From Erysipelotrichaceae bacterium (GTDB taxonomy: Bacteria; Bacillota_I; Bacilli_A; RFN20; CAG-449): a stretch of DNA of 64,000 nucleotides. Below are positions 53,067 through 60,805 of the stretch, piece by piece; position 1 is the stretch's first letter; the number at the start of each line of letters is the position of its first letter. The stretch is taken from positions 50,738 to 114,737 of the forward strand of contig SVBA01000003.1 in NCBI GenBank assembly GCA_015059095.1, written 5' to 3'. Position numbers and translations under genes: made by a program. A model generated the notes under the pieces. That model made no database searches. It was given only the letters and a program-made list of their open reading frames with translations, and was not told where the DNA came from.

Positions 53067-53858
53067 CTATAAAATATGTCTTTCTTGTAATTTTTCAACG
53101 ATTAATTTAGCTGCTTCTCTAGAATCTAAATTATCTCTAACATCATGATTAGCACTAAATTCTTTATTACGAGTTTCTTTAACTCTAGTTGGAGAACCTT
53201 TTAAACCCATTTCGTTAGCGTCAACTTGAATATCATTAAATCCAATAACTGAAAGAGGTTCCTCTTCACAATTTGAAGTAACATTCATAATACCTTTAAC
53301 TCTCATATAACGAGCTTTAGTAGCACTACTTAAACAAGTTAATAATGCAGGACTTGGTACTTTTAATACTTGATGACCATCTTCAAATTGTCTAGTTACT
53401 TTATATCCACCATCAACTACTTCAACATTTGTAACATAAGATACTTGAGGTAAATCTAAATGTTCTGCAATTTGAGGACCAACTTGAGCAGTATCACCAT
53501 CAATTGCTTGTCTACCTGCAATAATTAAATCATATTCCATTGTTCTAATTGCTGCTGCTAGAGCTTTTGAAGTAGCTAATGTATCTGCACCTGCAAATTC
53601 TCTACCAGAAAGTAAGACACCTTTATCAGCACCCATAGCAACTGCTTCTGCTAATACTTTGTTAGCTTGCATAGGTCCCATAGAAATTACTGTAACATGA
53701 GCACCATGAGCTTCTTTTAATCTTAATGCGAATTCTAAACCTGCTTTATCATCAGGATTCATGATTGATGGAACACCATCTCTTTTTAAAGTACCATCTG
53801 GATTAATTTTAACTTCAGATGTATTTGGTACTTGTTTAATACAAACAATAATCTTCAT
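53067..53858 (-). CDS. etfB: Electron transfer flavoprotein subunit beta
   Basis: 263 aa. 'CIKQVPNTSEVKINPDGTLK' at the start, 'VISMGPMQANKVLAEAVAMG' near 58-77 and 'GRQAIDGDTAQVGPQIAEHL' near 115-134 are typical. Bcd-linked bifurcating EtfB from clostridia shares this general pattern with respiratory ones, so bifurcation cannot be claimed from sequence by eye. The genes run bcd, etfB, etfA as in butyrate producers. Confidence 0.93.
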   Translation of the reverse strand: MKIIVCIKQVPNTSEVKINPDGTLKRDGVPSIMNPDDKAGLEFALRLKEAHGAHVTVISMGPMQANKVLAEAVAMGADKGVLLSGREFAGADTLATSKALAAAIRTMEYDLIIAGRQAIDGDTAQVGPQIAEHLDLPQVSYVTNVEVVDGGYKVTRQFEDGHQVLKVPSPALLTCLSSATKARYMRVKGIMNVTSNCEEEPLSVIGFNDIQVDANEMGLKGSPTRVKETRNKEFSANHDVRDNLDSREAAKLIVEKLQERHIL

Positions 53859-53872
53859 CTTTCATTCCCTCC

Positions 53873-55012
53873 TTATTTTAATAAAGCACCAGAGATGACC
53901 ATTCTTTGAACTTCTGAAGTACCTTCATAGATTTCAGTGATCTTAGCATCTCTCATCATTCTTTCAACTGGATAATCTCTTGTATATCCATAACCACCAT
54001 GTAATTGAACACATTTTGTAGTTACTTCCATAGCAGTTTCAGCTGCAAATAATTTTGCCATTGCTGCTGCTACTGAGACATCTTTTGCTTTATTTTGTTT
54101 CTTTTCAGCTGCTTGATAAACTAATAATTTAGTAGCTTCCACTCTAGCTTTTAAATCAGCTAAAATGAATTGAGTGTTTTGGAAAGCTGAAATTGGACGC
54201 CCAAATTGTTTTCTTTCTTTAACATAAGCGATTGTTTCTTCTAAAGCACCTTCAGCAATACCTAAAGCTTGAGCTGCAATACCAATACGACCACCATCTA
54301 AAGTTTTCATTGCAATTTTGAAACCTTCACCGATTCTTCCTAAAACATTGCATTCAGGAACGAAACAATTTGTAAAGATTAATTCACAAGTAGATGATCC
54401 TCTAATACCCATCTTTGCTTCTTTTTTACCAACTCTGAAACCTTCATAAGTTGATTCAACGATAAATCCAGTAATACCTCTAGTACCTTGAGATTTATCT
54501 GTCATTGCAAAGATGATATAAACATTTGCATAACCTGCATTAGTAATAAAGATTTTAGTACCATTTAATACATAACCACCTTCAACCTTTGTTGCAGTTG
54601 TTTGTTGATATGAAGCATCAGTACCAGCGTTAGGTTCAGTTAAACCAAATGCTCCTAACCATTCACCACTAGCAAGTTTTGGAACATATTGAGCTTTTTG
54701 AGCTGGTGTACCAAACTCTAAGATAGGTGAAACGCATAAAGAAGTATGTGCAGATAATACTACCCCAGTAGTACCACATACCTTCGATAATTCTTCAACA
54801 GCAGAGATGTACATTTTCATATCTCCACCTGCTCCACCTAATTCAGTAGGAACATTAATTCCCATTAATCCACATTCTGCCATTTTCTTAACAGTTTCAG
54901 CTGGGAATCTTTCTTCTTCGTCTACTTCTTTAGCTAAAGGTTTAACTTCATTTAACGCAAACTCTTTAATTAAATCAGCGAATAATTCATAACGTAAATT
55001 AATATTTTCCAT
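53873..55012 (-). CDS. Short-chain acyl-CoA dehydrogenase (Bcd-like)
   Basis: 379 aa, normal length. FAD/substrate motifs: 'AFGLTEPNAGTDASYQQTTA' near 135-154, 'MGIRGSSTCELIF' near 200, 'LHGGYGYTRDYPVERMMRDA' near 339-358. The catalytic Glu lies in 'IYEGTSEVQRM' near 364. Most like butyryl-CoA dehydrogenase of anaerobic Bacillota; it would interconvert crotonyl- and butyryl-CoA (or a branched analogue) with EtfAB. It is 5 bp after the MaoC gene. Confidence 0.9.
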   Translation of the reverse strand: MENINLRYELFADLIKEFALNEVKPLAKEVDEEERFPAETVKKMAECGLMGINVPTELGGAGGDMKMYISAVEELSKVCGTTGVVLSAHTSLCVSPILEFGTPAQKAQYVPKLASGEWLGAFGLTEPNAGTDASYQQTTATKVEGGYVLNGTKIFITNAGYANVYIIFAMTDKSQGTRGITGFIVESTYEGFRVGKKEAKMGIRGSSTCELIFTNCFVPECNVLGRIGEGFKIAMKTLDGGRIGIAAQALGIAEGALEETIAYVKERKQFGRPISAFQNTQFILADLKARVEATKLLVYQAAEKKQNKAKDVSVAAAMAKLFAAETAMEVTTKCVQLHGGYGYTRDYPVERMMRDAKITEIYEGTSEVQRMVISGALLK

Positions 55013-55017
55013 AGATA

Positions 55018-55428
55018 TTAACCTCTATTCATAATTGTTGCTTTACCAGTAATTACAACTTTACCTTCTTGGTTAGTACAAACTGTTGAAAGAATGATTC
55101 TACTCTTTTCTGGAATAGTTTCAATAATTTCACAAGTAGCAGTAATTGTATCACCAATATAAACTGGTGCAGTAAATCTTAATTCTTGCCCCATATAGAT
55201 AGAGCCAGGTCCAGGAAGTTTATTTCCTAATACTGCAGAGATAAGCCCACTAACTAAAATTCCGTGAGCAACTCTCTTACCAAAGATACCTTGTTTAGCT
55301 GCTTCTTCATCAATGTGAACTGGATTGATGTCTGTAGATACGCCTGCAAATAAAATTACATCAGTTTCTGTAATTGTTTTGCTTGTAGAAGCTTTCATAC
55401 CTACTTGAAATTTTTCTTCAAATGCCAT
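55018..55428 (-). CDS. MaoC-like (R)-specific enoyl-CoA hydratase (PhaJ-like)
   Basis: 136 aa hot-dog fold protein. The hydratase 2 signature 'FAGVSTDINPVHIDEEAA' (catalytic Asp and His) is near 27-44, followed by 'FGKRVAHGILVSGLISAVLG'. Size equals PhaJ (about 134). It adds water to crotonyl-CoA to give (R)-3-hydroxybutyryl-CoA, whereas the usual clostridial Crt gives the (S)-form. First gene of the leftward operon, with TAGGAGG before the ATG and a regulated region in front. Confidence 0.88.
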   Translation of the reverse strand: MAFEEKFQVGMKASTSKTITETDVILFAGVSTDINPVHIDEEAAKQGIFGKRVAHGILVSGLISAVLGNKLPGPGSIYMGQELRFTAPVYIGDTITATCEIIETIPEKSRIILSTVCTNQEGKVVITGKATIMNRG

Positions 55429-55476
55429 AATTCTTTATCCTCCTAACTATGTATATTGAACTAATTGTGGTTAAAC

Positions 55477-55490
55477 TGAATTTGTATTCA
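55477..55490. promoter_or_regulatory. Candidate TetR operator, site 1
   Basis: TGAAT, TTGT, ATTCA. It lies in the 5' leader region of the acyl-CoA operon. The 24-base surroundings AAACTGAAT-N4-ATTCATTTTTT are identical to site 2 except for the four spacer bases. Confidence 0.6.
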
Positions 55491-55532
55491 TTTTTTTGTG
55501 ACATTAATATACATCTACCATATTTTACAAAA

Positions 55533-55538
55533 ATTATA
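55533..55538 (-). promoter_or_regulatory. Possible -10 of the acyl-CoA operon
   Basis: TATAAT on the minus strand, between the two candidate TetR sites. The best-spaced -35 is only TTATTA at 17 bp, so the call is weak. Confidence 0.3.
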
Positions 55539-55565
55539 ATTGTTTAATGCTTAATTAATAAAAAC

Positions 55566-55579
55566 TGAATACCAATTCA
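55566..55579. promoter_or_regulatory. Candidate TetR operator, site 2
   Basis: TGAAT, ACCA, ATTCA, 89 bp from site 1. Half-sites recall the TGAATGA/TCATTCA arms of B. subtilis FadR (a TetR-type regulator of fatty-acid degradation), but the spacing is shorter. Confidence 0.6.
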
Positions 55580-55616
55580 TTTTTTAAAGAAAAAAAATAA
55601 TTTTTCCTTTTTTTCA

Positions 55617-55635
55617 ACGTTTATCTTATAAACGT
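55617..55635. repeat. Perfect 8-bp palindrome between maoC and tetR
   Basis: ACGTTTAT, CTT, ATAAACGT. Unrelated to the TGAAT sites, so it may be an operator for a second regulator. Confidence 0.5.
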
Positions 55636-55664
55636 AATTATATCGAACCTAAGTTCATTTTAAT

Positions 55665-55678
55665 TGTAAACGCTTTCC
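55665..55678. promoter_or_regulatory. cre-like site upstream of tetR and the acyl-CoA operon
   Basis: TGTAAACGCTTTCC matches the cre consensus TGWNANCGNTNWCA at all but the last position and has the central CG. It would bring the locus under CcpA control. Confidence 0.6.
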
Positions 55679-55784
55679 TTGTCAATATAGAATTTATATA
55701 TATTTTAATTTTTTTTATCTTTTTTCGATTATTTCCATTATAATATAATTATATTACTGAAATTTCGACTATTAGGAGGCTAAT

Positions 55785-56381
55785 ATGGAGTTCATTTTAC
55801 CAAAAACAAAGAAAGCACGTGAAAAGTTTGATAGAATTATTCAAGCAGCAGATTATCATATTTATACATATGGTTTTGAAAAAGCAAGTATTGCTAATAT
55901 AACTGCTTCTGCAGATGTAGCAACAGGAACTTTTTATTTATATTTCAAAGATAAATTAGAACTTTATCACTACTTACTAGATGATTATCAAAGACGTATC
56001 AAAGAGCACATCAAATTTAGAAGTATTGGTTGTAAAACGCGTGAAGAAAAAGAAAGAATTGGTCTAATCGCATGGTTAGAATTCGTCAACGAAAATCCAC
56101 ACACTTATTCCATTATTTGGCAATCTTTAGCAATTAATAAAGAATTATTTATTAACTATTATAAAAAATTCGTTTCTTCATATGAAAAAGGTCTAAATAG
56201 AGATGCATCGCAAGTCATTGATATGGACTTAGAAGACCTTTCTTTAATGTTAATGGGCATTTCTTCTTTCCTTGGATTAAAAGGTATGATAAATGATGAA
56301 ATTGTACTTTCTCAAGAAGAAATCGAAAAAACAGCTGATCAAATAATGGCTGCATTAAATTCAGGAATATTTAAAAAATAA
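55785..56381 (+). CDS. TetR/AcrR-family transcriptional regulator
   Basis: 198 aa. N-terminal HTH at about 15-62 with 'IANITASADVATGTFYLYFKDK'-type recognition region (quoted in part: 'ADVATGTFYLYFKDK'). The C-terminal ligand domain is aromatic-rich near 85-125. It is divergent from the acyl-CoA operon across a 356-bp region with two TGAAT-N4-ATTCA palindromes, so it is the likely local repressor with an acyl-CoA or imported acid as inducer. TAGGAGG precedes the ATG. Followed by a long hairpin terminator. Confidence 0.87.
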   Translation: MEFILPKTKKAREKFDRIIQAADYHIYTYGFEKASIANITASADVATGTFYLYFKDKLELYHYLLDDYQRRIKEHIKFRSIGCKTREEKERIGLIAWLEFVNENPHTYSIIWQSLAINKELFINYYKKFVSSYEKGLNRDASQVIDMDLEDLSLMLMGISSFLGLKGMINDEIVLSQEEIEKTADQIMAALNSGIFKK

Positions 56382-56450
56382 AAGAGGCAAATGAACTTAA
56401 TGTTTTAGTTAGTCCAACTTTTGGGGTTAAGTTCAATAGCCTCTTTTTTT
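56381..56450. terminator. Long bidirectional terminator hairpin after tetR, with IS-like loop
   Basis: Outer stem AAAGAGGC/GCCTCTTT, symmetric 3-base internal loop, inner stem TGAACTTAA/TTAAGTTCA and a 26-base loop; T runs on both strands. It lies between convergent tetR and a lipoprotein gene. The inner part read on the minus strand, TGAACTTAACCCCAAAAGTT, resembles IS3-family terminal repeats. Confidence 0.75.
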
Positions 56451-56462
56451 ATGATTGAAAAT

Positions 56463-57317
56463 TTATGAAATAATTAAATACGGAGTTACTTGATAACACC
56501 AAAGAGGTGGAATAAGAACATCTAAAATTTTGTGTCCTCTTTCATCCATTTTTTCTCCATCCCACTTATCTACATATAAATATAATGTACCATAGATTCC
56601 AGTATTCATAAAACATGCTCCTACGTAATATGAAGATAAATCTTCTTTAACCCCGTTAATATATAATTCTTTCGCGTCAAAATTGATATAACTATTAAAT
56701 TCACCCATTAATTTATATGTATTTTCTTCATATGTAAATTCAATTTCTTTTTGATTTACATTAATTATCATATCTTCACACTCATATTCACCAATGTATG
56801 CAACATTATAAACATATCTTGCACATACCCTTCGAACATGAATTTCTTTTAAACTTTCATCAACGTTTTTTAATTTATTTTCTTCTATTAAATTAGTAAA
56901 TGTTGAATCTGTGTATAAACCAACTAAGACTGGAGAATTACCTACTCCTGTCCAATAATTATCACTTTCAATTGTATAATTAATAAATTTTCTATCTAGC
57001 CCAGTATAATCTTCTCCTTTAAGTAAATATTGATAATTTGCAATTTCAAAAGAATCATTTTCATAAATATATACTGCTACTTTAACCTCGTTTTCTAATG
57101 GTTCTCTATCATTCTTTATTATTACATTTGAAATATTATTTGGTTCAAAATTATTAATTTTTCCACTTTCAACATCTCTATAATCAACATTTAAGTAATC
57201 TTCTATAGTCATTGTCCTTGGATCTAGATTTTGAATTTCTTCACTACTTGTCGAAATATTGCACGATACTAAATTTAATAAAACTAAAGATGCAACTATT
57301 ATTTTAATAAATTTCAT
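56463..57317 (-). CDS. Hypothetical lipoprotein
   Basis: 284 aa, not recognised. Lipobox 'NLVSC' (Cys 19) with a short Ser/Glu linker, then an extracytoplasmic domain rich in Tyr, Asn, Glu and Asp ('YENDSFEIANYQYLLKGEDY' is representative). No repeats or catalytic motif were seen. It is convergent with tetR and stands alone, with no partner genes. Confidence 0.65.
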   Translation of the reverse strand: MKFIKIIVASLVLLNLVSCNISTSSEEIQNLDPRTMTIEDYLNVDYRDVESGKINNFEPNNISNVIIKNDREPLENEVKVAVYIYENDSFEIANYQYLLKGEDYTGLDRKFINYTIESDNYWTGVGNSPVLVGLYTDSTFTNLIEENKLKNVDESLKEIHVRRVCARYVYNVAYIGEYECEDMIINVNQKEIEFTYEENTYKLMGEFNSYINFDAKELYINGVKEDLSSYYVGACFMNTGIYGTLYLYVDKWDGEKMDERGHKILDVLIPPLWCYQVTPYLIIS

Positions 57318-57402
57318 ATAAGTCCCTCCTTAAGATTAGTGTAATCAAAACAATTAAAAAAATAAAGATACTTTTCTGACACTTTAATAATCGAAACGAA
57401 AA

Positions 57403-57422
57403 AAGTAGCTATTAAGCTACTT
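57403..57422 (-). terminator. Terminator after ytpR
   Basis: Perfect 8-bp stem AAGTAGCT/AGCTACTT with a 4-base loop and TTTTCG on the minus strand. Confidence 0.75.
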
Positions 57423-57429
57423 ATATTAA

Positions 57430-58047
57430 TTAAATTTCTTTTAATGAGAAGAAGTCTTGTCCTACTTCAACTTTATCTTCTTCAAGTTCTAATAAATGAT
57501 GTGGTGGATATTCAATTTTAATACCCAATTCACGCGGAGAACAACACATACCATTAGATACTTCTCCTAATAATTTTCCTGGTTTAATGACCGTTCCATC
57601 CATCATTGTAGTTCCTACTGTAGCAACTACAACAAGCATATTTTCTTTTACATTTAATGCACCACATACAATATCTAATACTTCATCTTTAACATCAACT
57701 GTTAAACAATGTAAATGTGATGATTCAGGATGTTCTTCTACAGTTAAAATTCTACCTACTTTAAATCCAGTTTCTTTAACATAATCAAGTTTTTCAATTC
57801 CAAATTGTGTTAATCTATTATTGATAATATCAATAACTGTATCAGGAGGAAGAATGATTCTACCTTCGTTTTTAAATTTTACAACTTCAGAAATATTAAA
57901 TACATTAATACCAATTACTCTATCATTATTATATATAACACAGATATCATTTTTAGTTTCAATATGTGTTGCTTGTGCATCATTATCAATAACAATTAAT
58001 AAGACATCTCCAATTAATTTACGATTATAAAAATAAGTAGCTTTCAT
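57430..58047 (-). CDS. ytpR: YtpR-family tRNA-binding domain protein
   Basis: 205 aa, the size of B. subtilis YtpR (about 200). The N-terminal half is family-specific; the C-terminal EMAP/Trbp111-type OB fold (about 95-200) shows 'VGRILTVEEHPESSHLHCLT', 'DIVCGALNVKENMLVVVA' and 'SNGMCCSPRELGI', as in the N-terminal domain of PheT. It probably binds structured tRNA, but its role is unknown. Located 2 bp after trmB, as part of a Bacillus-like pepV/trmB/ytpR neighbourhood. Confidence 0.87.
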   Translation of the reverse strand: MKATYFYNRKLIGDVLLIVIDNDAQATHIETKNDICVIYNNDRVIGINVFNISEVVKFKNEGRIILPPDTVIDIINNRLTQFGIEKLDYVKETGFKVGRILTVEEHPESSHLHCLTVDVKDEVLDIVCGALNVKENMLVVVATVGTTMMDGTVIKPGKLLGEVSNGMCCSPRELGIKIEYPPHHLLELEEDKVEVGQDFFSLKEI

Positions 58048-58049
58048 AA

Positions 58050-58688
58050 TTAATTCTCCTTTAATTTAGCAACCAATCTTTTAATTGGTGTACCTAAATT
58101 TCTAAATCTAGTTTCATATTCCGTTGTAGCATCATAAGAATCACTACCATCATAATTATATGTAATAGATTCAATAATAAATGGTGATTGTTCAATATAC
58201 TCCACTGAATCATTAAATAGTATATCATTATCGGATTTAAAAATCAATTTTCCATCTTTTTGAAGGATTTTTGAGTATTTTTCTAACATTGTTGGATAAG
58301 TAAGTCTTCTTTTATGATGTCTTTTTTTAGGCCATGGATCAGAATGATTTAAAAAGATTGTTTTAAACTTTTTATCACCAAATTTTTCAAATAAATAAGT
58401 TGCATCTGCATTAATAAATAAAACATTTTTTATATCTTCATCTTGCATTTTTCTAATCGCATATGCTAGAGCCATAGATTGCATTTCAACAGCCAAAAAA
58501 TGGATATGAGGATATTTTTTTGCCATTGTAATTACAAAATCTCCTTTGCCTGAACCTATCTCTAACACAAGTTCATCATGATTAATAAAATTAATAAATA
58601 TTTCTTTTTCTAAATCTTCTGGAAGCATTACTAAATCAGTATTTTCACTTAATAAAGTATCGCCCCAAGGTTTCTTTTTCATTCTCAT
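58050..58688 (-). CDS. trmB: tRNA (guanine-46-N7)-methyltransferase TrmB
   Basis: 212 aa. SAM-binding 'LEIGSGKGDFVITMA' near 41-55 and 'FLAVEMQSMALAYAIRKM'. The catalytic region 'LNHSDPWPKKRHHKRRLTYP' near 113-132 is diagnostic, as is 'TEYETRFRNLGTPIKRL' near the end. Length is normal. It begins 1 base after the pepV stop, giving tight coupling. Confidence 0.95.
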   Translation of the reverse strand: MRMKKKPWGDTLLSENTDLVMLPEDLEKEIFINFINHDELVLEIGSGKGDFVITMAKKYPHIHFLAVEMQSMALAYAIRKMQDEDIKNVLFINADATYLFEKFGDKKFKTIFLNHSDPWPKKRHHKRRLTYPTMLEKYSKILQKDGKLIFKSDNDILFNDSVEYIEQSPFIIESITYNYDGSDSYDATTEYETRFRNLGTPIKRLVAKLKEN

Positions 58689-58689
58689 A

Positions 58690-60057
58690 CTACTTTAACT
58701 TTCCTAACTCATAAATTGCTCTTGCATAAATACTTTGACTATTTAAATAATCTTCTAAATGAATTTTTTCATTTGGAGAATGGATATTATCTTCTCTTCC
58801 TGGGAAGTGAGATCCAAAAGCAATTGTATTTTTACTTTCTCTAGCGTAAGTACCTCCTCCAATTGTTAATTTTGGAGTAGTATAATCACCAGTTTCTTCT
58901 TGATAAATTTTATATAATGTTTGAATCATCTTAGAATTAGGATCAACTAATAATGGTTCCCCATAACCAAAGAATTTAACTTGGCCTAATTCTAATTCAT
59001 TCATTTTTAATTCTACATCTCTAGGATTACAATTTTCTGGATATCTAAAATTAACCACTAAAGTTAATTTATTTTGTTCAAAATTAATTAATCCTACATT
59101 GTATGTAGTTTCATGTAAATGTTCTCCTTCATAGAAACAATCAAACATTCTTCCAGTAGGTTCTAAATACCATGAAGCTATCTTACTAACATCATTATCA
59201 TGATAATACCAACCTAAAAACTTTAATAAATGTAAACCAGCATTTACTCCAAGTTGAGGCAAAGAACCATGTGCAGATTTACCATAGACAACTAATTCAT
59301 CTAAATCTGATCCACTAATGAATTGATATTTTATATTGATTAAACTAAAGAATTTTTCGCATGCTTTAGACAATTTATAATCATGTTTAAATATACATCT
59401 AGCTTCATCAATAACTGAGTTAACTGCTTGTCCACCTTTAATAGATACTACTTGAGGTAAATCTACTAATAAGTTATGTATAAATCCAGTTATTCCTTTT
59501 TCTCCATAGATAAGTGGAAAATCACCATCAGGAGTAAATCCATATTTAGGATAAGGCTTATGTAATTTATGGAAATAGTGTTCTAAACATTGAGATCCAC
59601 TTTCTTCATTCCCCCCAATTACTAACGATACCTTATATCCATCAATTAAGTTATTTTCTTTTAATGCTTTTAATGCATAGAAAGCTGCCATAGCAGGACC
59701 TTTATCATCAGAAGTTCCTCTTCCATACATAATCTCATTAACAATTTCTCCTCCAAAAGCTTCATAATCCCATTTACCTGTAACAGGAACTACATCAGCA
59801 TGAGCATAAATTGCAATCAATTCACCTTCACCGAAACTAATTTCAGTACAATAATTATCACATCTATCTACATTGAAACCTTCTTTTTCTGCTATAGTAG
59901 CAATATATTCTAATGCATCATAGACTCCTTGACCAAAAGGTTTTTCATTTGTTTTAGTTGTCTCATCATAAACAGAATCTATCTTAATCCAATTTTGTAA
60001 AGAAATTATAGACTCATCTTTATAAGGTTTTAATAACTTTTTAAAATCAATGTTCAT
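58690..60057 (-). CDS. pepV: M20 dipeptidase PepV
   Basis: 455 aa zinc dipeptidase in the cytoplasm. Metal ligands: 'YAHADVVPVTGKWDY' near 84, 'YGRGTSDDKGPAMAAF' near 111-126, 'GGNEESGSQ' near 148, 'TPDGDFPLIYGEKG' and 'GSHFPGREDNIHSPNEKI' near 423-440. The lid domain and length match PepV/Sapep. AGGAG precedes the ATG. It heads the pepV-trmB-ytpR unit. Confidence 0.92.
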   Translation of the reverse strand: MNIDFKKLLKPYKDESIISLQNWIKIDSVYDETTKTNEKPFGQGVYDALEYIATIAEKEGFNVDRCDNYCTEISFGEGELIAIYAHADVVPVTGKWDYEAFGGEIVNEIMYGRGTSDDKGPAMAAFYALKALKENNLIDGYKVSLVIGGNEESGSQCLEHYFHKLHKPYPKYGFTPDGDFPLIYGEKGITGFIHNLLVDLPQVVSIKGGQAVNSVIDEARCIFKHDYKLSKACEKFFSLINIKYQFISGSDLDELVVYGKSAHGSLPQLGVNAGLHLLKFLGWYYHDNDVSKIASWYLEPTGRMFDCFYEGEHLHETTYNVGLINFEQNKLTLVVNFRYPENCNPRDVELKMNELELGQVKFFGYGEPLLVDPNSKMIQTLYKIYQEETGDYTTPKLTIGGGTYARESKNTIAFGSHFPGREDNIHSPNEKIHLEDYLNSQSIYARAIYELGKLK

Positions 60058-60201
60058 AAAAATTACTCCTTTTTAGACTACTTAATTATAAATAAATTGA
60101 TTTATAATTTATACAAATTTTTAATAGCAAAATAGAAAATTATTTAAGTAAGCCTTTACATTTTAATTTAGACAATAATATTCTACCCAGAAAAGAAAAA
60201 A

Positions 60202-60220
60202 ACCTAGAAATTTTCTAGGT
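60202..60220 (-). terminator. Terminator after the ECF S-component gene
   Basis: Stem ACCTAGAAA/TTTCTAGGT with a 1-base centre, followed on the minus strand by a T run. Confidence 0.8.
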
Positions 60221-60234
60221 CTTAATTCAATTAT

Positions 60235-60804
60235 TTATTCTTCATCAGGTAATAATTTTTTACCATATATTTTTAATATTCTTTCAAATACAGGTACTAA
60301 GATTCCCATAACTATAATTTCAATTAAGAAATTAAGAGTTAAAGTACCTACAATTAATGCACTTACTGAATTACCATATACTTCTAAGAAAAATATTAAT
60401 ACACCACAAATATATGTACCAGTGTTAATGATTGGAGATACAATTGAACTAACTCCTACACCTAATAAACTATTCTTTTTACTTAGTGCACGATAAATCC
60501 ATCCAGAAGCTAAACCCGCTAAACCTGTTTTTAAGATACATAAAATAATAGTTGCAATTGGATTAACTGGCATAAATGCCGCTAAAGTTGCAGGTGAAAG
60601 CATAATTACAATACCTTGAGCAGCACCCAATAAAAATCCTGCTGCAGGTCCATAAATACATGCCCCTAAAATCATTGGAATTAATCCTAAAGCAATCTCC
60701 ACTGTTCCAAATTTAATATAAGATGAAACAATTTGTAAAACGATAGTTAAAGCAAGCATTACACCTACTCCAGTTATCTTTTTAATCTTTTTATTTCTAT
60801 TCAT
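60235..60804 (-). CDS. panT: ECF transporter substrate-binding (S) component, probably pantothenate
   Basis: 189 aa with six membrane helices (about 8-30, 36-55, 58-80, 83-110, 118-140, 150-178). The family start 'VGVMLALTIVLQIV' and the 'YGPAAGFLLGAAQGIVIML' loop are typical of S components (FolT/PanT/RibU class), which share a common EcfAA'T module encoded elsewhere. It begins 1-2 bases after the coaX stop, so the two are one operon; a pantothenate (PanT) assignment rests on this link and is not readable from the protein itself. Confidence 0.72.
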   Translation of the reverse strand: MNRNKKIKKITGVGVMLALTIVLQIVSSYIKFGTVEIALGLIPMILGACIYGPAAGFLLGAAQGIVIMLSPATLAAFMPVNPIATIILCILKTGLAGLASGWIYRALSKKNSLLGVGVSSIVSPIINTGTYICGVLIFFLEVYGNSVSALIVGTLTLNFLIEIIVMGILVPVFERILKIYGKKLLPDEE

Positions 60805-60805
60805 T

